Below are positions 1-9,204 of a stretch of 43,972 nt of DNA, piece after piece. Made by a program: the position numbers and the translations under genes. The stretch covers positions 1 to 43,972 of the forward strand of contig NZ_JAPHUF010000017.1 of NCBI RefSeq assembly GCF_026196735.1. The letters are read 5' to 3'. Positions within the stretch are counted from its first letter, which is position 1. Every line of letters begins with the position of its first letter. The notes below the pieces were generated by a model. It ran no database searches, was not told the origin of the DNA, and saw nothing but the letters and a program-made list of their open reading frames with translations. This DNA comes from Sulfurimonas sp. (GTDB lineage Bacteria > Campylobacterota > Campylobacteria > Campylobacterales > Sulfurimonadaceae).

Positions 1-1
1 A

Positions 2-663
2 GCAGAAGACACAATAGACGATGTTGTTCACACTCCGGCAAGCGATGAATCAACAACAGATGAAAATACTATAGATGCGGTTGATGAAGACACAACAGCG
101 GAAAATACTACAGATGCAGTAGCGGAAGATACAGTTGATGAAGATACAACTGACGCAGTTGCTGAGAGTACAATAGATGCAGTAGAAAATGTTGCTGCTT
201 CAGCAGAAGAAACAACAGATGAAGATACTGTTGATGCACAAACGATTATAAATGGAAGTTCTGGTGATGACACAATAGCGTTTGATGCAAGTGCTACTAT
301 TCATGGGCTGAAGGTTATGATACATTGTTAATAACTGAAGACATGAATATTGATATGAGTGCAATAAGTGAAAATATATCAAATATAGAGTCTATAAACT
401 TAGCTGATGGTTCACAACATATAACTTCAATTTCAATAGAAGATGTTATGAATATAACAGATGTAGATAATTTACTTCGTATAGACGGTGATAATAGCGA
501 TACTATAAATTTAAATACGCAAGGCCCTGATGCTGAGTGGAGTTTAGGTAATTTTAAAACAGATGCTGAGACGGGACAAGGATATCAAGAGTATACCGCT
601 GGAGAAGGTGACAGTACAGTTACTTTAGAAATAAGTACGGATGTAGATATTAACGAAGTTTAA
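2..663 (+). CDS. 3' end of a large type I-secreted, adhesin-like protein; partial and apparently frameshifted
   Basis: The 5' end lies outside the window. From base 2 the frame encodes an acidic Thr/Asp/Ala-rich stretch followed by GSSGDDTIAFDASATIHG, then runs into TAA at 329-331. The neighbouring frame continues as AEGYDTLLITEDMNIDM and stays open to TAA at 661-663. Joining the two frames at about base 306 restores one continuous, family-like sequence, so one base seems to be missing in the GGG at 305-307. The C-terminus (about 118 residues after the join, no Cys, Asp/Thr-rich) fits the terminal region and secretion signal of RTX-like adhesins exported by LapBC-type systems; this is family knowledge. 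The type I secretion genes lie directly downstream in convergent orientation. Either the gene is genuinely broken or there is a base-call error. A separate small gene starting with TTG at 325 is possible but has no convincing ribosome binding site. Confidence 0.6.
50..240 (+). repeat. Degenerate acidic repeat region in the secreted protein
   Basis: In the frame starting at base 2, variations of T-x-DAV-x-E-x-T recur: TIDAVDEDT, TTDAVAEDT, TTDAVAEST, TIDAVENV, TVDAQ. At DNA level gatgcagt(a/t) and gaagatac(t/a) recur with drift. The repeats contain almost no basic or aromatic residues, so the stretch is probably an unstructured, highly acidic linker before the C-terminal export domain. Confidence 0.6.
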
Positions 664-672
664 TATCTTTGT

Positions 673-1278
673 TTATTTTAAAAGTAAGACCAAAGAGAGT
701 CTGTCATTAACATGTAGCTTTGAAAATATCGAGCTGATATGTGCTTTTACGGTTCTAGTAGTAATATCGAGTGCTGACGCTATTGCGTCGTTTGTTAAGC
801 CATCGAGTATCAGGTAAACTACCTCTAACTCTTTAGATGATAATCTATTTTCTAAAAGTGCCAATGAATCAGTGCTTAAAGAGTTGTTTTTATTTATTTT
901 AGCAAGTTGGGCTGTTAACTCAGGGTATGTCCAGATATTGCCATTTTTAACCGTTTCAATCATTTGAGTATAGTGATGTGTTAGCATTCTAGAGTTTGCA
1001 TAAGCTTTGGCTCCACGAAATATCAAAATTTTCCCAGTTGCAATTGCAGGTTCTTTTTCTAAAACTATCAGGTTATTGGGAATAGAGCCTGAAGATATTA
1101 GGGAGTTTACTTCATGAGCAACACTATCGTAATCAGCGATTAAGATAGTGTTCTTGTCTTCTTGCAGCTCTATCGTCAAAGATTCCAAGTCATGACATGT
1201 AGCATATTTTTCTATACCATGTCTTTCTTTCCACTCATCAATCATATTCATGTCTGTACTAAAAAATATAATGCTCAT
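673..1278 (-). CDS. LuxR-type transcriptional regulator with degenerate receiver-like N-terminus
   Basis: About 201 residues. The C-terminal 60 form a GerE/LuxR helix-turn-helix (LSSKELEVVYLILDG, then TNDAIASALDITTRTVKAH). The N-terminal part resembles a response-regulator fold (ILIADYDSV beta strand with an Asp, later LIVLEKE and GKILIFRGAKAY) but lacks a clear acidic pocket and the usual Lys, so phosphorylation is doubtful. The ATG at 1278 was chosen because GGAGAGA (1289-1283 on this strand) lies about 5 nt upstream. It begins one base after the TAA of the HlyD gene, so it is the last gene of the secretion operon. It probably regulates secretion or the adhesin gene, which is convergent and ends only 9 bp away; that role is inferred from position. 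Confidence 0.75.
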   Translation of the reverse strand: MSIIFFSTDMNMIDEWKERHGIEKYATCHDLESLTIELQEDKNTILIADYDSVAHEVNSLISSGSIPNNLIVLEKEPAIATGKILIFRGAKAYANSRMLTHHYTQMIETVKNGNIWTYPELTAQLAKINKNNSLSTDSLALLENRLSSKELEVVYLILDGLTNDAIASALDITTRTVKAHISSIFSKLHVNDRLSLVLLLK

Positions 1279-1279
1279 T

Positions 1280-2620
1280 TTATCTCTCCGAAAAAACATA
1301 TTGTTTAGATTTAAGTATAGGTTTTAAAATATACTGCATTACAGTTTTTTGTCCTGTTACTATATCTACATTTACAGTCATTCCCGGAATAATCTTTAGG
1401 GGATGTTCTTTTGTGCCTAAATAATTTTTCTCAGTCACTACATGTATAAGATAAAAGGTATTCTCTTTTTTGTCTGTAATAGTATCGGGAGATATATTTA
1501 CAACTTTACCTACGAGCCCACCGTGAATAGCAAAATCATATGCAGATACCTTTACCTTCGCTTCTGCTCCTGGATGGATGAAAGCAATGTCGCTAGGTTT
1601 GATTTTGATCTCTAAAAAAAGTTTTTTATTTGTCGGAACAATCTCTACAAGATCGGCACCTGGCTTGATAACTCCGCCTACAGTGTTTACAAATAGTTTT
1701 TGAACAATGCCCTCAACCGGTGATTTAACCATCGTTCTGTTTACTTGGTCACTAAATGCAATTTGTTGAGTTTGGAGTCTGGATATCTCAGCTAGCACTT
1801 CGCTTAACTCTTCTTTGGCAGTATTTATAAAAAGCTGGCGTGATTCTTTTCTTTTATTTTTAAACTCATCAATAGTAGCTTGTAGTCTAGGCAGAGAAAG
1901 TTTTGCAGCTTCTATATCATTTTCTATGCTGTTTGCTTCTCTTTTGAGCTTTAAAAAATCAACTTTAGACTTGATACCTTCTCTTACCATTGGTGCAGTC
2001 ATCTGTATCTCTTCTGTTACAAACTCCAAAGATTTTTGCAGAGACTTAACTCTTGCACTTGCTTCTTTAAATGCTTGCGTTTTTTGCTTAATCTGATTTA
2101 TATATGAGTTATCTTTGGCATCAAACTCTTTTTTGTTTGAATTATATATATTTTCTGAGAGTTTTATCTGTCTTGCAAATTCTTTATCTTCTACTGTTGG
2201 AGCTTTGAAAGGTGTTTGATTGGCTTGTGCGCGGAGTCTTAAGCTTTTGGCTTCGAGCTCATAGTATTTCATCTCATTTGTACGAGATTCAGATGTTGAT
2301 TTGGCATTATTGATTTTTAAAATCACTTCGCCGGCTTTAACTACCTGACCCTCTTCAACTAATATAGATTCAACAATACCACCTTCAAGATTTTGAATGA
2401 TTTGATTTTGACCATAAGGGATAACATCACCGTCTCCTCTGGTTATCTCATCTATTTCAGCTAATGATGCCCAGATTAAAAAAGCCGCAACAGTAAATAG
2501 CCATACTTTAAGTACTCTGCTCATCCTAGTAGGTGTCTGCTCTAAAACAGCAGCACTTAGACTATTCATAAAATTATAGTCGTTTTTGGTATATTCTATA
2601 GGTTTATTATTTTTTTTCAA
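1280..2620 (-). CDS. HlyD-family type I secretion periplasmic adaptor (LapC-like)
   Basis: 446 residues. A short cytoplasmic N-terminus is followed by one membrane span (about residues 37-55, VWLFTVAAFLIWASLAEI), then the first lipoyl half-motif (GQNQIIQNLEGGIVESILVEEGQVV), a long coiled-coil hairpin (about 110-290), the second lipoyl half (VKSPVEGIVQKLFV) and the C-terminal beta domain (PGMTVNVDIVTG), the classic HlyD order. It would bridge the inner-membrane ABC transporter and the outer-membrane TolC-like protein. The start is TTG at 2620, supported by GGAGG 8 nt upstream; it overlaps the 3' end of the ABC gene by 14 nt, implying translational coupling. The first ATG would be residue 17 and would remove part of the cytoplasmic tail. 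Confidence 0.88.
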   Translation of the reverse strand: MKKNNKPIEYTKNDYNFMNSLSAAVLEQTPTRMSRVLKVWLFTVAAFLIWASLAEIDEITRGDGDVIPYGQNQIIQNLEGGIVESILVEEGQVVKAGEVILKINNAKSTSESRTNEMKYYELEAKSLRLRAQANQTPFKAPTVEDKEFARQIKLSENIYNSNKKEFDAKDNSYINQIKQKTQAFKEASARVKSLQKSLEFVTEEIQMTAPMVREGIKSKVDFLKLKREANSIENDIEAAKLSLPRLQATIDEFKNKRKESRQLFINTAKEELSEVLAEISRLQTQQIAFSDQVNRTMVKSPVEGIVQKLFVNTVGGVIKPGADLVEIVPTNKKLFLEIKIKPSDIAFIHPGAEAKVKVSAYDFAIHGGLVGKVVNISPDTITDKKENTFYLIHVVTEKNYLGTKEHPLKIIPGMTVNVDIVTGQKTVMQYILKPILKSKQYVFSER

Positions 2621-4778
2621 TATTTTTTCCTCCGCTTTGGAGTTTTTTTAATGCTTCTGCTTTTGGAGCATCAATAAAAATTTTACCTTCATTAATAACA
2701 ATAACTCTATCTACAATACTAAGCAGAGTCATTTTTTGAGTTACTAGTATGGAAGTCTTTCCTTTTAAAGCTTTTTTGAGATTTTCTAAAAGTTTAGCTT
2801 CGGTAATCTGATCCATTGCATTACTAGGTTCATCCATTAGCATAATAGGAGCATCAAGTAAAAAAGCACGAGCAATACCAATACTCTGTCTTTGACCACC
2901 AGAAAGTCCTTGTCCACGCTCTCCAATTGGCATCTCGTAACCTTTTGGATGTCTTTTGATAAACTCAGAAGTTCCACTTATCTGTGCGGCTCTAATCATA
3001 GCGGCATCATTTGCGTGAGTGGCACGGTATGTAATATTATCTTTTACTGTTCCACGAAAGAGCATTATGTCTTGAGAAACATAACCTACATGTTTTCGTA
3101 AGTCTGCCGGATCAATTTGTTTTATATCTATCCCATCAATTAAAATTTGACCGGAACTAGGCTCATACAAACCGAGGATGAGTTTTTCTATTGTACTTTT
3201 ACCTGAACCTATACGACCAATAATTGCCACTTGTTCACCTGGTTCTATAGTAAAAGAAACATTTTTTAGTGCCGGAACATCTGTCCCTGGGTACGAGAAA
3301 GTAACATCAACAAACTCTATATGACCACTGAATTCAGGTCTTTGGACAAATTTTTTGCCACTTGGTCTTTCACTTGCTTGAGATATTATCTCATTGAGTG
3401 TTTCATAAGATGTTTTTGTATCTTCGTAGTTAGTGAGCAGTGCCGCTACTTGACCCATTGGTGCCAATGTTCTTGAGGTAAGAATAACTATGGCAATAAG
3501 ACCACCCATAGATAACTCAAACTCTTGGATGAGATATACACCATAAACAATCACCATAACAGTATTTAGCTGGATTAGCAGTTGAGTAATAGTTGGAATA
3601 GAAGCTGAAAGAAGACGAGATTTTAGACTTTTACCTGCTATTTCGCCTGTAGATTCTTCCCATTTCCATTGTACTTGATTTAGTGTGCCTAGTGTTTTTA
3701 ATGTTTCAATATTGTTTAGGCTCTCAATAAGAATAGAACTTTTTTTAGCACTAGCTTCATGCGTACTCTCAATACTTGAACGAAGAGGTTTTTTTATAAT
3801 AAACGCATAAGTCAAAATCAATAACATAGTTATCATAGGAATGATAACAAGTGCTCCACCTATATACCAAATAACTGCCAAAAATATCACAGCAAAAGGA
3901 AGATCGATAATAGCAGCCATCGTCGCATTTGTTAAAAAGCTTCGTATAGAGTCAAAATCTTTAAGATTACTGGCAAACGAGCCTACGGATGCCGGATGGT
4001 TTTCCATTTTTAAGTCTAAGACTTTTTCAAAAATAATTGAGGACATAATGATGTCACTCTTTTTTGCGGCACTCTCAAGCAGGTAGGTTCTTGTAAACTT
4101 TAAAAAAGTATCTATAACATAAACTATACTTACACCTATAGCAAATACCCAGAGAGTCTCAATGGCATTATTTGGAACAACTCTGTCATAGACATTCATG
4201 GTAAAGAGAGGCGAGGCGAGAACAAAGAGGTTAATAAGCAAAGAAGCATATAAAACATCTTTATATGTAGATGCAGACAATTTTATAGTGCTCCAAAACC
4301 AGTGTTTTTGGTCTAGGTTTAGAGTTCTTTTATTTTCATCACTATACTCATAAGCCTTTTTAATCATAAAACCAAAACCGATATACTCATCTTTAAGCAA
4401 GTCCATATCAACCCACTGCTCGATAGCTTCTTCAGCAGGCATAATAATTTTAGCTTGAGTACCATCTTCGCTAAATCTATCTAAAATACAAGCACCCTGA
4501 TTGGAGAGAAGTATAATCATTGGAAGTTGAAGCGGAGATATTTGAGCAAGCGGCCTTCTGATTAGGGATGATTTGAGACCGGCTCTCTCAGCAGCACGAG
4601 AGAAAAGACCTTTTGCATTATTAATTGAGAAAAGCTCAGGTGCATCTGCTCCAGGCTCTATCGGCAGTCCGGCAGTTAGTGCTTCTGCAGAGAATGGTTT
4701 GTGATAAAGTTTTGTAAAGAGAACCAAGCAGTCGAGCAAGGCGTCCATTCTTAAGTTTTCAGCACTTGTTAAAAGCAT
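2607..4778 (-). CDS. Type I secretion ABC transporter, LapB/HlyB-like, permease and ATPase
   Basis: 723 residues. The N-terminal 130 residues form a C39 peptidase-like domain; in the region where the catalytic Cys would be expected there is only LTAGLPIEPG, so it is a non-cleaving C39-like domain as in HlyB and LapB, meaning export without a GG leader. Five to six membrane spans lie at about 165-440, then the nucleotide-binding domain: Walker A GRIGSGKST (about 516-524), Q-loop GYVSQDIMLF, signature LSGGQRQ, Walker B PIMLMDEPS and the switch region (VTQK in place of the usual His). The missing H-loop His is unusual although seen in LapB-like exporters. The ATG at 4778 has a weak AGGG upstream. 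It lies 14 nt after the TolC-OmpA gene. Likely substrate: the acidic protein ending at 663. Confidence 0.88.
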   Translation of the reverse strand: MLLTSAENLRMDALLDCLVLFTKLYHKPFSAEALTAGLPIEPGADAPELFSINNAKGLFSRAAERAGLKSSLIRRPLAQISPLQLPMIILLSNQGACILDRFSEDGTQAKIIMPAEEAIEQWVDMDLLKDEYIGFGFMIKKAYEYSDENKRTLNLDQKHWFWSTIKLSASTYKDVLYASLLINLFVLASPLFTMNVYDRVVPNNAIETLWVFAIGVSIVYVIDTFLKFTRTYLLESAAKKSDIIMSSIIFEKVLDLKMENHPASVGSFASNLKDFDSIRSFLTNATMAAIIDLPFAVIFLAVIWYIGGALVIIPMITMLLILTYAFIIKKPLRSSIESTHEASAKKSSILIESLNNIETLKTLGTLNQVQWKWEESTGEIAGKSLKSRLLSASIPTITQLLIQLNTVMVIVYGVYLIQEFELSMGGLIAIVILTSRTLAPMGQVAALLTNYEDTKTSYETLNEIISQASERPSGKKFVQRPEFSGHIEFVDVTFSYPGTDVPALKNVSFTIEPGEQVAIIGRIGSGKSTIEKLILGLYEPSSGQILIDGIDIKQIDPADLRKHVGYVSQDIMLFRGTVKDNITYRATHANDAAMIRAAQISGTSEFIKRHPKGYEMPIGERGQGLSGGQRQSIGIARAFLLDAPIMLMDEPSNAMDQITEAKLLENLKKALKGKTSILVTQKMTLLSIVDRVIVINEGKIFIDAPKAEALKKLQSGGKNIEKK

Positions 4779-4792
4779 TTACAACCCTTTTT

Positions 4793-6592
4793 TTATTTTT
4801 TTAATTTTCTTACTATTATGTCAGCTCTATTATTTAAATTTGATGATTGATTACTCTCTTTGCTAAACATAGGAGCTTTGTCTTCTTGAGCATGGATTAC
4901 AATATTTACATCAATGGCACCTGCCAAAATCAGTTTGTCTTTGATTGCTTGAGCTCTTTGTTTTGATAAGTTATGCATCTCTTCTTTTGTCATATCTTGG
5001 CTATCAACATTACCAAGTATATCAAATTTCAAATTTTCCCAACCGTAAGGTTTCATTTGTTTTATTAAGTCGTTTAGTCTATCTGTGCCATCATCTGTTA
5101 ACTCATAGCTTTCATTATTAAATAAAAAACCACTGTATCTTTCAATGCGCTGAGTGTCATTAAAGGTAAATTCGCAGCCATATAAGTTTCTCATCTTATC
5201 AGAAAGAGAATTGTTACATATATCCATCTCATCAACAATTAAATCATTGTCATTATCATAAGAGATAGGCAATGAGTCCATATTTTCAGGTGTTTTTCCG
5301 GCTAGTCCTACATTTGAGTATATAGTATCGGTATCTTCGTTGATTGTTGAAACCAAAGTACCCATCGCATCTAAAATTCTATATTTTGCAAAAAGCATGC
5401 TGTATTCAGTATTAATTATTTGAGCCTTTGCAGCAATGAAGTCATTTTGAGCAGATAAAAGATCTAAAAGAGAACGGCGACCCAGATCATACTCTTTAGA
5501 GTAGAGCGTTAAAGTTTTTATCGAAAAATTCTTATAGTCTTTTAAATGTTCAAGTTGTTTTGAGAGCTTTTCATTTGCTGCCCAAGAGAGACTAAGTCCT
5601 TCAATAACTTCTCGTCTTAGTTGATTTTTTGTTTGTACTTCTTGGTGGATAGTGCTTACACTTTTTTGTAGTGTTGCCTTGTCTGCGAAGCCGTTAAAAA
5701 AGTTGTATCTTAGGTATGCCATAGCTCTAAGGTTGTCATACTCGCCAGGGATACCGCTTAAGTTTTTGTTCATATTTTGAGATACTTCTATATCTACTGA
5801 TGGATAAAATGGTGATTTTTTCTCTTGATATGTTGCTTGAGCCAGTTTTACATTATGTTTGCCAACCAATAATGAGGGATTGTTTTGCATTGCAAAAAGC
5901 GTTGCTTCTTCCAAGCTTGCAGGAAGTGCTACATTTAGTACCGGTCTGCTCATCTCGTCAGGGTCTATATATCTGCCGAGGACTCTTTGCATATTGTATT
6001 TAACATCAAGCATGGTGTTTTCTTGAACAATATAGTTTGATTTTGCAAGAGAGAGAGAAGACTCGATTTTATTTACCTCAGAAAGAGTCGTTAATCCAGA
6101 ATCATAAAGTTTTTGTACTTTTGCAAGTATTTCGGCATTAATTTCAATGTTTTCCCTCTCAATGTTGAGAAGTTCTTTGTTTTTCATGACTTGCAGATAA
6201 GTATTTACCATTTCAAAAGAGGTGTCATTTACTTTTTCAATGTAGCTGTAAGCTGCTGATGCAGTTCTGCTTTCTTGCTGTTTAACTCTGTAGGTTGTCT
6301 CAAAACCTTTAAAAATGTTGTGAGTATATGTTAGTGAGTTTTGATATACACTATAGTCAAAATCTTGACCTGCCGCTGTTTCACCATCTTCCCTACCAAC
6401 GCCGATAGATAAGTCTAGTTTAGGATAGTAGCCTGCTTTTGCAGTTGTTATATCTTCTTTTGTAGCATTGTAGTTTTTAAGTCTTTCTAAAATAATAGGG
6501 TTTGTCGATAGGACTTCGTTCACAGTCGTCTTTAAGTCTTGCGCGTTTATTGCAGTTGCTAGTAATACAGCCAGAAGTATGGTTTTGTTCAT
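4793..6592 (-). CDS. TolC-family outer-membrane channel fused to a C-terminal OmpA-like domain
   Basis: 599 residues, against about 450 for ordinary TolC proteins. A signal peptide (cleavage near AINA-QD) precedes two TolC repeats (about 20-430) with the typical helical barrel sequence. A short Asp-rich segment (about 455-475, DNDNDLIVDEMDICNN) resembles a thrombospondin type 3-like calcium-binding linker. The last 110 residues are an OmpA-type peptidoglycan-binding domain (FDILGNVDSQD, LSKQRAQAIKDKL, NNRADIIV). The fusion would tie the secretion channel to the cell wall. It is the first gene of the secretion operon; TAGGAAT lies upstream of the ATG. Similar TolC-OmpA fusions are known in LapBCE-type loci of this phylum, so the fusion is probably ancestral and not an assembly artefact. 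Confidence 0.85.
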   Translation of the reverse strand: MNKTILLAVLLATAINAQDLKTTVNEVLSTNPIILERLKNYNATKEDITTAKAGYYPKLDLSIGVGREDGETAAGQDFDYSVYQNSLTYTHNIFKGFETTYRVKQQESRTASAAYSYIEKVNDTSFEMVNTYLQVMKNKELLNIERENIEINAEILAKVQKLYDSGLTTLSEVNKIESSLSLAKSNYIVQENTMLDVKYNMQRVLGRYIDPDEMSRPVLNVALPASLEEATLFAMQNNPSLLVGKHNVKLAQATYQEKKSPFYPSVDIEVSQNMNKNLSGIPGEYDNLRAMAYLRYNFFNGFADKATLQKSVSTIHQEVQTKNQLRREVIEGLSLSWAANEKLSKQLEHLKDYKNFSIKTLTLYSKEYDLGRRSLLDLLSAQNDFIAAKAQIINTEYSMLFAKYRILDAMGTLVSTINEDTDTIYSNVGLAGKTPENMDSLPISYDNDNDLIVDEMDICNNSLSDKMRNLYGCEFTFNDTQRIERYSGFLFNNESYELTDDGTDRLNDLIKQMKPYGWENLKFDILGNVDSQDMTKEEMHNLSKQRAQAIKDKLILAGAIDVNIVIHAQEDKAPMFSKESNQSSNLNNRADIIVRKLKK

Positions 6593-6728
6593 AAAATTAT
6601 ATTCCTAATTTGTTTTATACTCCAGCAATTTTACCGCGATAATATTAAAATAAGCTATAATTATGATTACTGCTAATGTTTTTTTAGTTTTTATAAGTAA
6701 TTTATGCTTATTTTGTGACAATAATTTT

Positions 6729-9113
6729 CTACATGTCATCTTTTTCCAGTTCACTTACAATCTTATGCATTTTATATAATGAGTCGGGATTAAGTGAAAT
6801 TGAGTCAATATTGTTTTGTACTAAAAACTTGGTTATCTCTGGATAATCAGATGGTGCCTGTCCACAAATACCTATGTATTTACCTTTTGCATTACAAGCC
6901 TCTATGGCCATTTTCAGCATCCGCTTTACAGCTTCATCCCTCTCATCAAATATATGAGCAATTTTTGCACTCTCACGGTCAACCCCAAGTGTTAGTTGCG
7001 TTAAATCATTTGAGCCTATGGAATATCCGTTAAATATTTCTAAAAACTTATCTGCTAATATTACATTTGCAGGTATCTCACACATCGCATAAATCTCAAG
7101 ACTATTTTTACCTTGAATAAGCCCTTGTGTATTCATAATCTCTATGACTTTTTTGCCCTCATTCGGAGTACGCACAAACGGGAGCATTATTTTTATGTTA
7201 GTTAGTCCCATATCATCGCGAACTCTCTTTAGTGCTTCACACTCCCACTCAAATGCTTCTTTATAGCTCTCATCGTAGTAGCGGCTAGCTCCTCTAAAAC
7301 CTAGCATAGGATTCTCTTCAACTGCTTCATAATCAAGACCGCCGGGCATATTTCTATACTCATTGCTTTTAAAATCACTTGTTCTTATAATTACGGGTTT
7401 TGGATAAAAAGCTGCTGCAATTGTTGCGACTCCCTCGCTTAATTTTTGCAAGAAAAATTCTTTTGCGTTAGTGTGAGGAGTCATAAACGAGCGAATTTTA
7501 TTTTCATTTTTGACATTTTTTTCTTTGTACATGTCAACGAGTGCCATTGGATGAGCGTTGATGGAGTTGTTCATGATAAACTCCATTCTTGCAAGACCTA
7601 CACCGTCATTTGGCATTTTAGCAAGCTTAAAAGCTTCTGCCGGGTTTCCAATATTCATAAAAAGTTTTGTTTTTGTTGGTGCAAGCTCACTCAAATCTAC
7701 AGTTTTTACAGAGTATGAAAGTTCGCCTTCATAAATGTACCCCTCATCTCCCTCTGCACAACTAACAGTTGCAATTTCACCGTTATTAAGTACTTTGCTT
7801 GCATTATTGCACCCAACAACAGCAGGCACACCAATCTCACGCGCGACTATTGCTGCATGACATGTACGGCTGCCGCGGTTTGTTACAACTGCTGAAGCCT
7901 TTTTCATGATAGGTTCCCAGTCTGGATTTGTTGTGTCCGTTACAAGAATCTCACCATCTTTGAAGCGCTCAAACTCAGAAGTAGAGTTAATGATATTTAC
8001 CACACCGTGACCAATTTTGTCTCCGATAGCCCGTCCTGATGTTAGTATTTTTGCATCTTGGACATCATTAAGCGAAAATTGCTCTATCGTCATACTTTGG
8101 TTTTGTTTGCTCTGCACGGTTTCCGGTCGCGCTTGGACTATATATAATTTAGAGTCATGTCCATCTTTTGCCCACTCTATGTCCATCGGCCGATTATAAT
8201 GATCTTCAATTATAAGGGCTTGGGAAGCTAATTCTATTACTTCATCATCAGTAATAGAAAAACTTTTTTGCTCTTTTTCAGTGGTATGAACATTGACAGT
8301 ATTTTTGGAGTCCCCGCTATAAAGCATCTTCTCTTTTTTACTCCCCAAAGAGCGTTTTAAAATAGTATTTATCCCCATTTTTAGAGTAGGTTTAAAGATG
8401 AAAAATTCATCAGCATTTACTTTTCCGCTCACAACATTCTCGCCTAAACCCCATATTGAGTTGATTAGTATCAAATTCTCTGAGCCGCTCTCTGTATCGA
8501 TGCTAAACATGATACCGCTTGAGGATATATCACTTCGTACCATTTTTTGTACACCTACTGAGAGAGCAACTTTGAAATGATTAAACCCGCGACTTGTTCT
8601 ATAACTGATAGCACGGTCTGTAAAGAGTGATGCAAAGCAGTGGTGAACACTTCTTAGCAGAGATTCAGGAGAGCTTATGTTCAAGTAAGTCTCTTGCTGT
8701 CCTGCAAAACTAGCTTCGGGTAAATCTTCTGCAGTTCCAGAAGAACGCACAGCTACATCAACCATTTCACAATCATACTCTAAAGAGAGAGTTTTATATG
8801 CCTGGAGTATTTCATCTTCTAGTATTTTTGGAAGTTTTGAATTAAGTATCAGGTTACGAACAGCTAGTCCTCGTTTTTGAAGATTGTTGGTGTCTGAAAT
8901 ATCCAAATCTTGAAGTATATCTTGTATCTTGTCTTTGATATTGTTTTCTTGAAGCAGCAGCCAATATGCATCTGCTGTTGTTGCAAAACCGTTAGGTATA
9001 TTTATGCCTTTTGGAGTCAGAATTTGGTACATCTCTCCAAGAGAAGCATTCTTGCCGCCGACTGTAGAAACATCGTTGATATTAAGTTCACTAAAAAAGC
9101 GTATATATTTCAT
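6729..9113 (-). CDS. ppsA: Phosphoenolpyruvate synthase (pyruvate, water dikinase)
   Basis: 794 residues, the normal length. Makes PEP from pyruvate, ATP and water, the gluconeogenic entry step in an autotroph using the reductive TCA cycle. An N-terminal ATP-grasp domain (VGGKNASLGEM near residue 18; DVAVRSSGTAEDLPEASFAGQQ with the conserved Arg) is followed by the swivelling phosphohistidine domain (GSRTCHAAIVAREIG, His about 419) and the C-terminal PEP/pyruvate barrel (IMLPFVRTPNEG; GSNDLTQLTLGVDR; GICGQAPSD with the catalytic Cys). The ATG at 9113 has GGAG 8 nt upstream. Monocistronic, divergent from the MutS7 gene with a 91 bp gap that must hold both promoters. Confidence 0.95.
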   Translation of the reverse strand: MKYIRFFSELNINDVSTVGGKNASLGEMYQILTPKGINIPNGFATTADAYWLLLQENNIKDKIQDILQDLDISDTNNLQKRGLAVRNLILNSKLPKILEDEILQAYKTLSLEYDCEMVDVAVRSSGTAEDLPEASFAGQQETYLNISSPESLLRSVHHCFASLFTDRAISYRTSRGFNHFKVALSVGVQKMVRSDISSSGIMFSIDTESGSENLILINSIWGLGENVVSGKVNADEFFIFKPTLKMGINTILKRSLGSKKEKMLYSGDSKNTVNVHTTEKEQKSFSITDDEVIELASQALIIEDHYNRPMDIEWAKDGHDSKLYIVQARPETVQSKQNQSMTIEQFSLNDVQDAKILTSGRAIGDKIGHGVVNIINSTSEFERFKDGEILVTDTTNPDWEPIMKKASAVVTNRGSRTCHAAIVAREIGVPAVVGCNNASKVLNNGEIATVSCAEGDEGYIYEGELSYSVKTVDLSELAPTKTKLFMNIGNPAEAFKLAKMPNDGVGLARMEFIMNNSINAHPMALVDMYKEKNVKNENKIRSFMTPHTNAKEFFLQKLSEGVATIAAAFYPKPVIIRTSDFKSNEYRNMPGGLDYEAVEENPMLGFRGASRYYDESYKEAFEWECEALKRVRDDMGLTNIKIMLPFVRTPNEGKKVIEIMNTQGLIQGKNSLEIYAMCEIPANVILADKFLEIFNGYSIGSNDLTQLTLGVDRESAKIAHIFDERDEAVKRMLKMAIEACNAKGKYIGICGQAPSDYPEITKFLVQNNIDSISLNPDSLYKMHKIVSELEKDDM

Positions 9114-9164
9114 AATCTATACTCCAAAATAAAAGTTATTTGTATATCTTAGCATAAAGTTTGA

Positions 9165-9170
9165 TATAAT
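9165..9170 (+). promoter_or_regulatory. Putative -10 box of the MutS7 gene
   Basis: TATAAT lies 34 nt before the ATG at 9205 in the pps/MutS7 divergent gap. A -35 match is poor, which is usual in this phylum. The ribosome binding site is also weak (only AAAAGTGG). Confidence 0.45.
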
Positions 9171-9204
9171 CTCAATAATAAAAAAGACTATAGAAAAGTG
9201 GTAT

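Noticed and set aside
28-273. Minus-strand frame of 81 codons rich in Ser/Val/Ala opposite the acidic repeats
   Set aside because: It is the mirror of the repetitive T/D/A/E-rich coding sequence on the plus strand; it has no ribosome binding site and no family-like sequence.
1-300. CRISPR-like array in the short repeats
   Set aside because: The repeats are degenerate, in frame and translated; spacing is irregular and there are no unique spacers.
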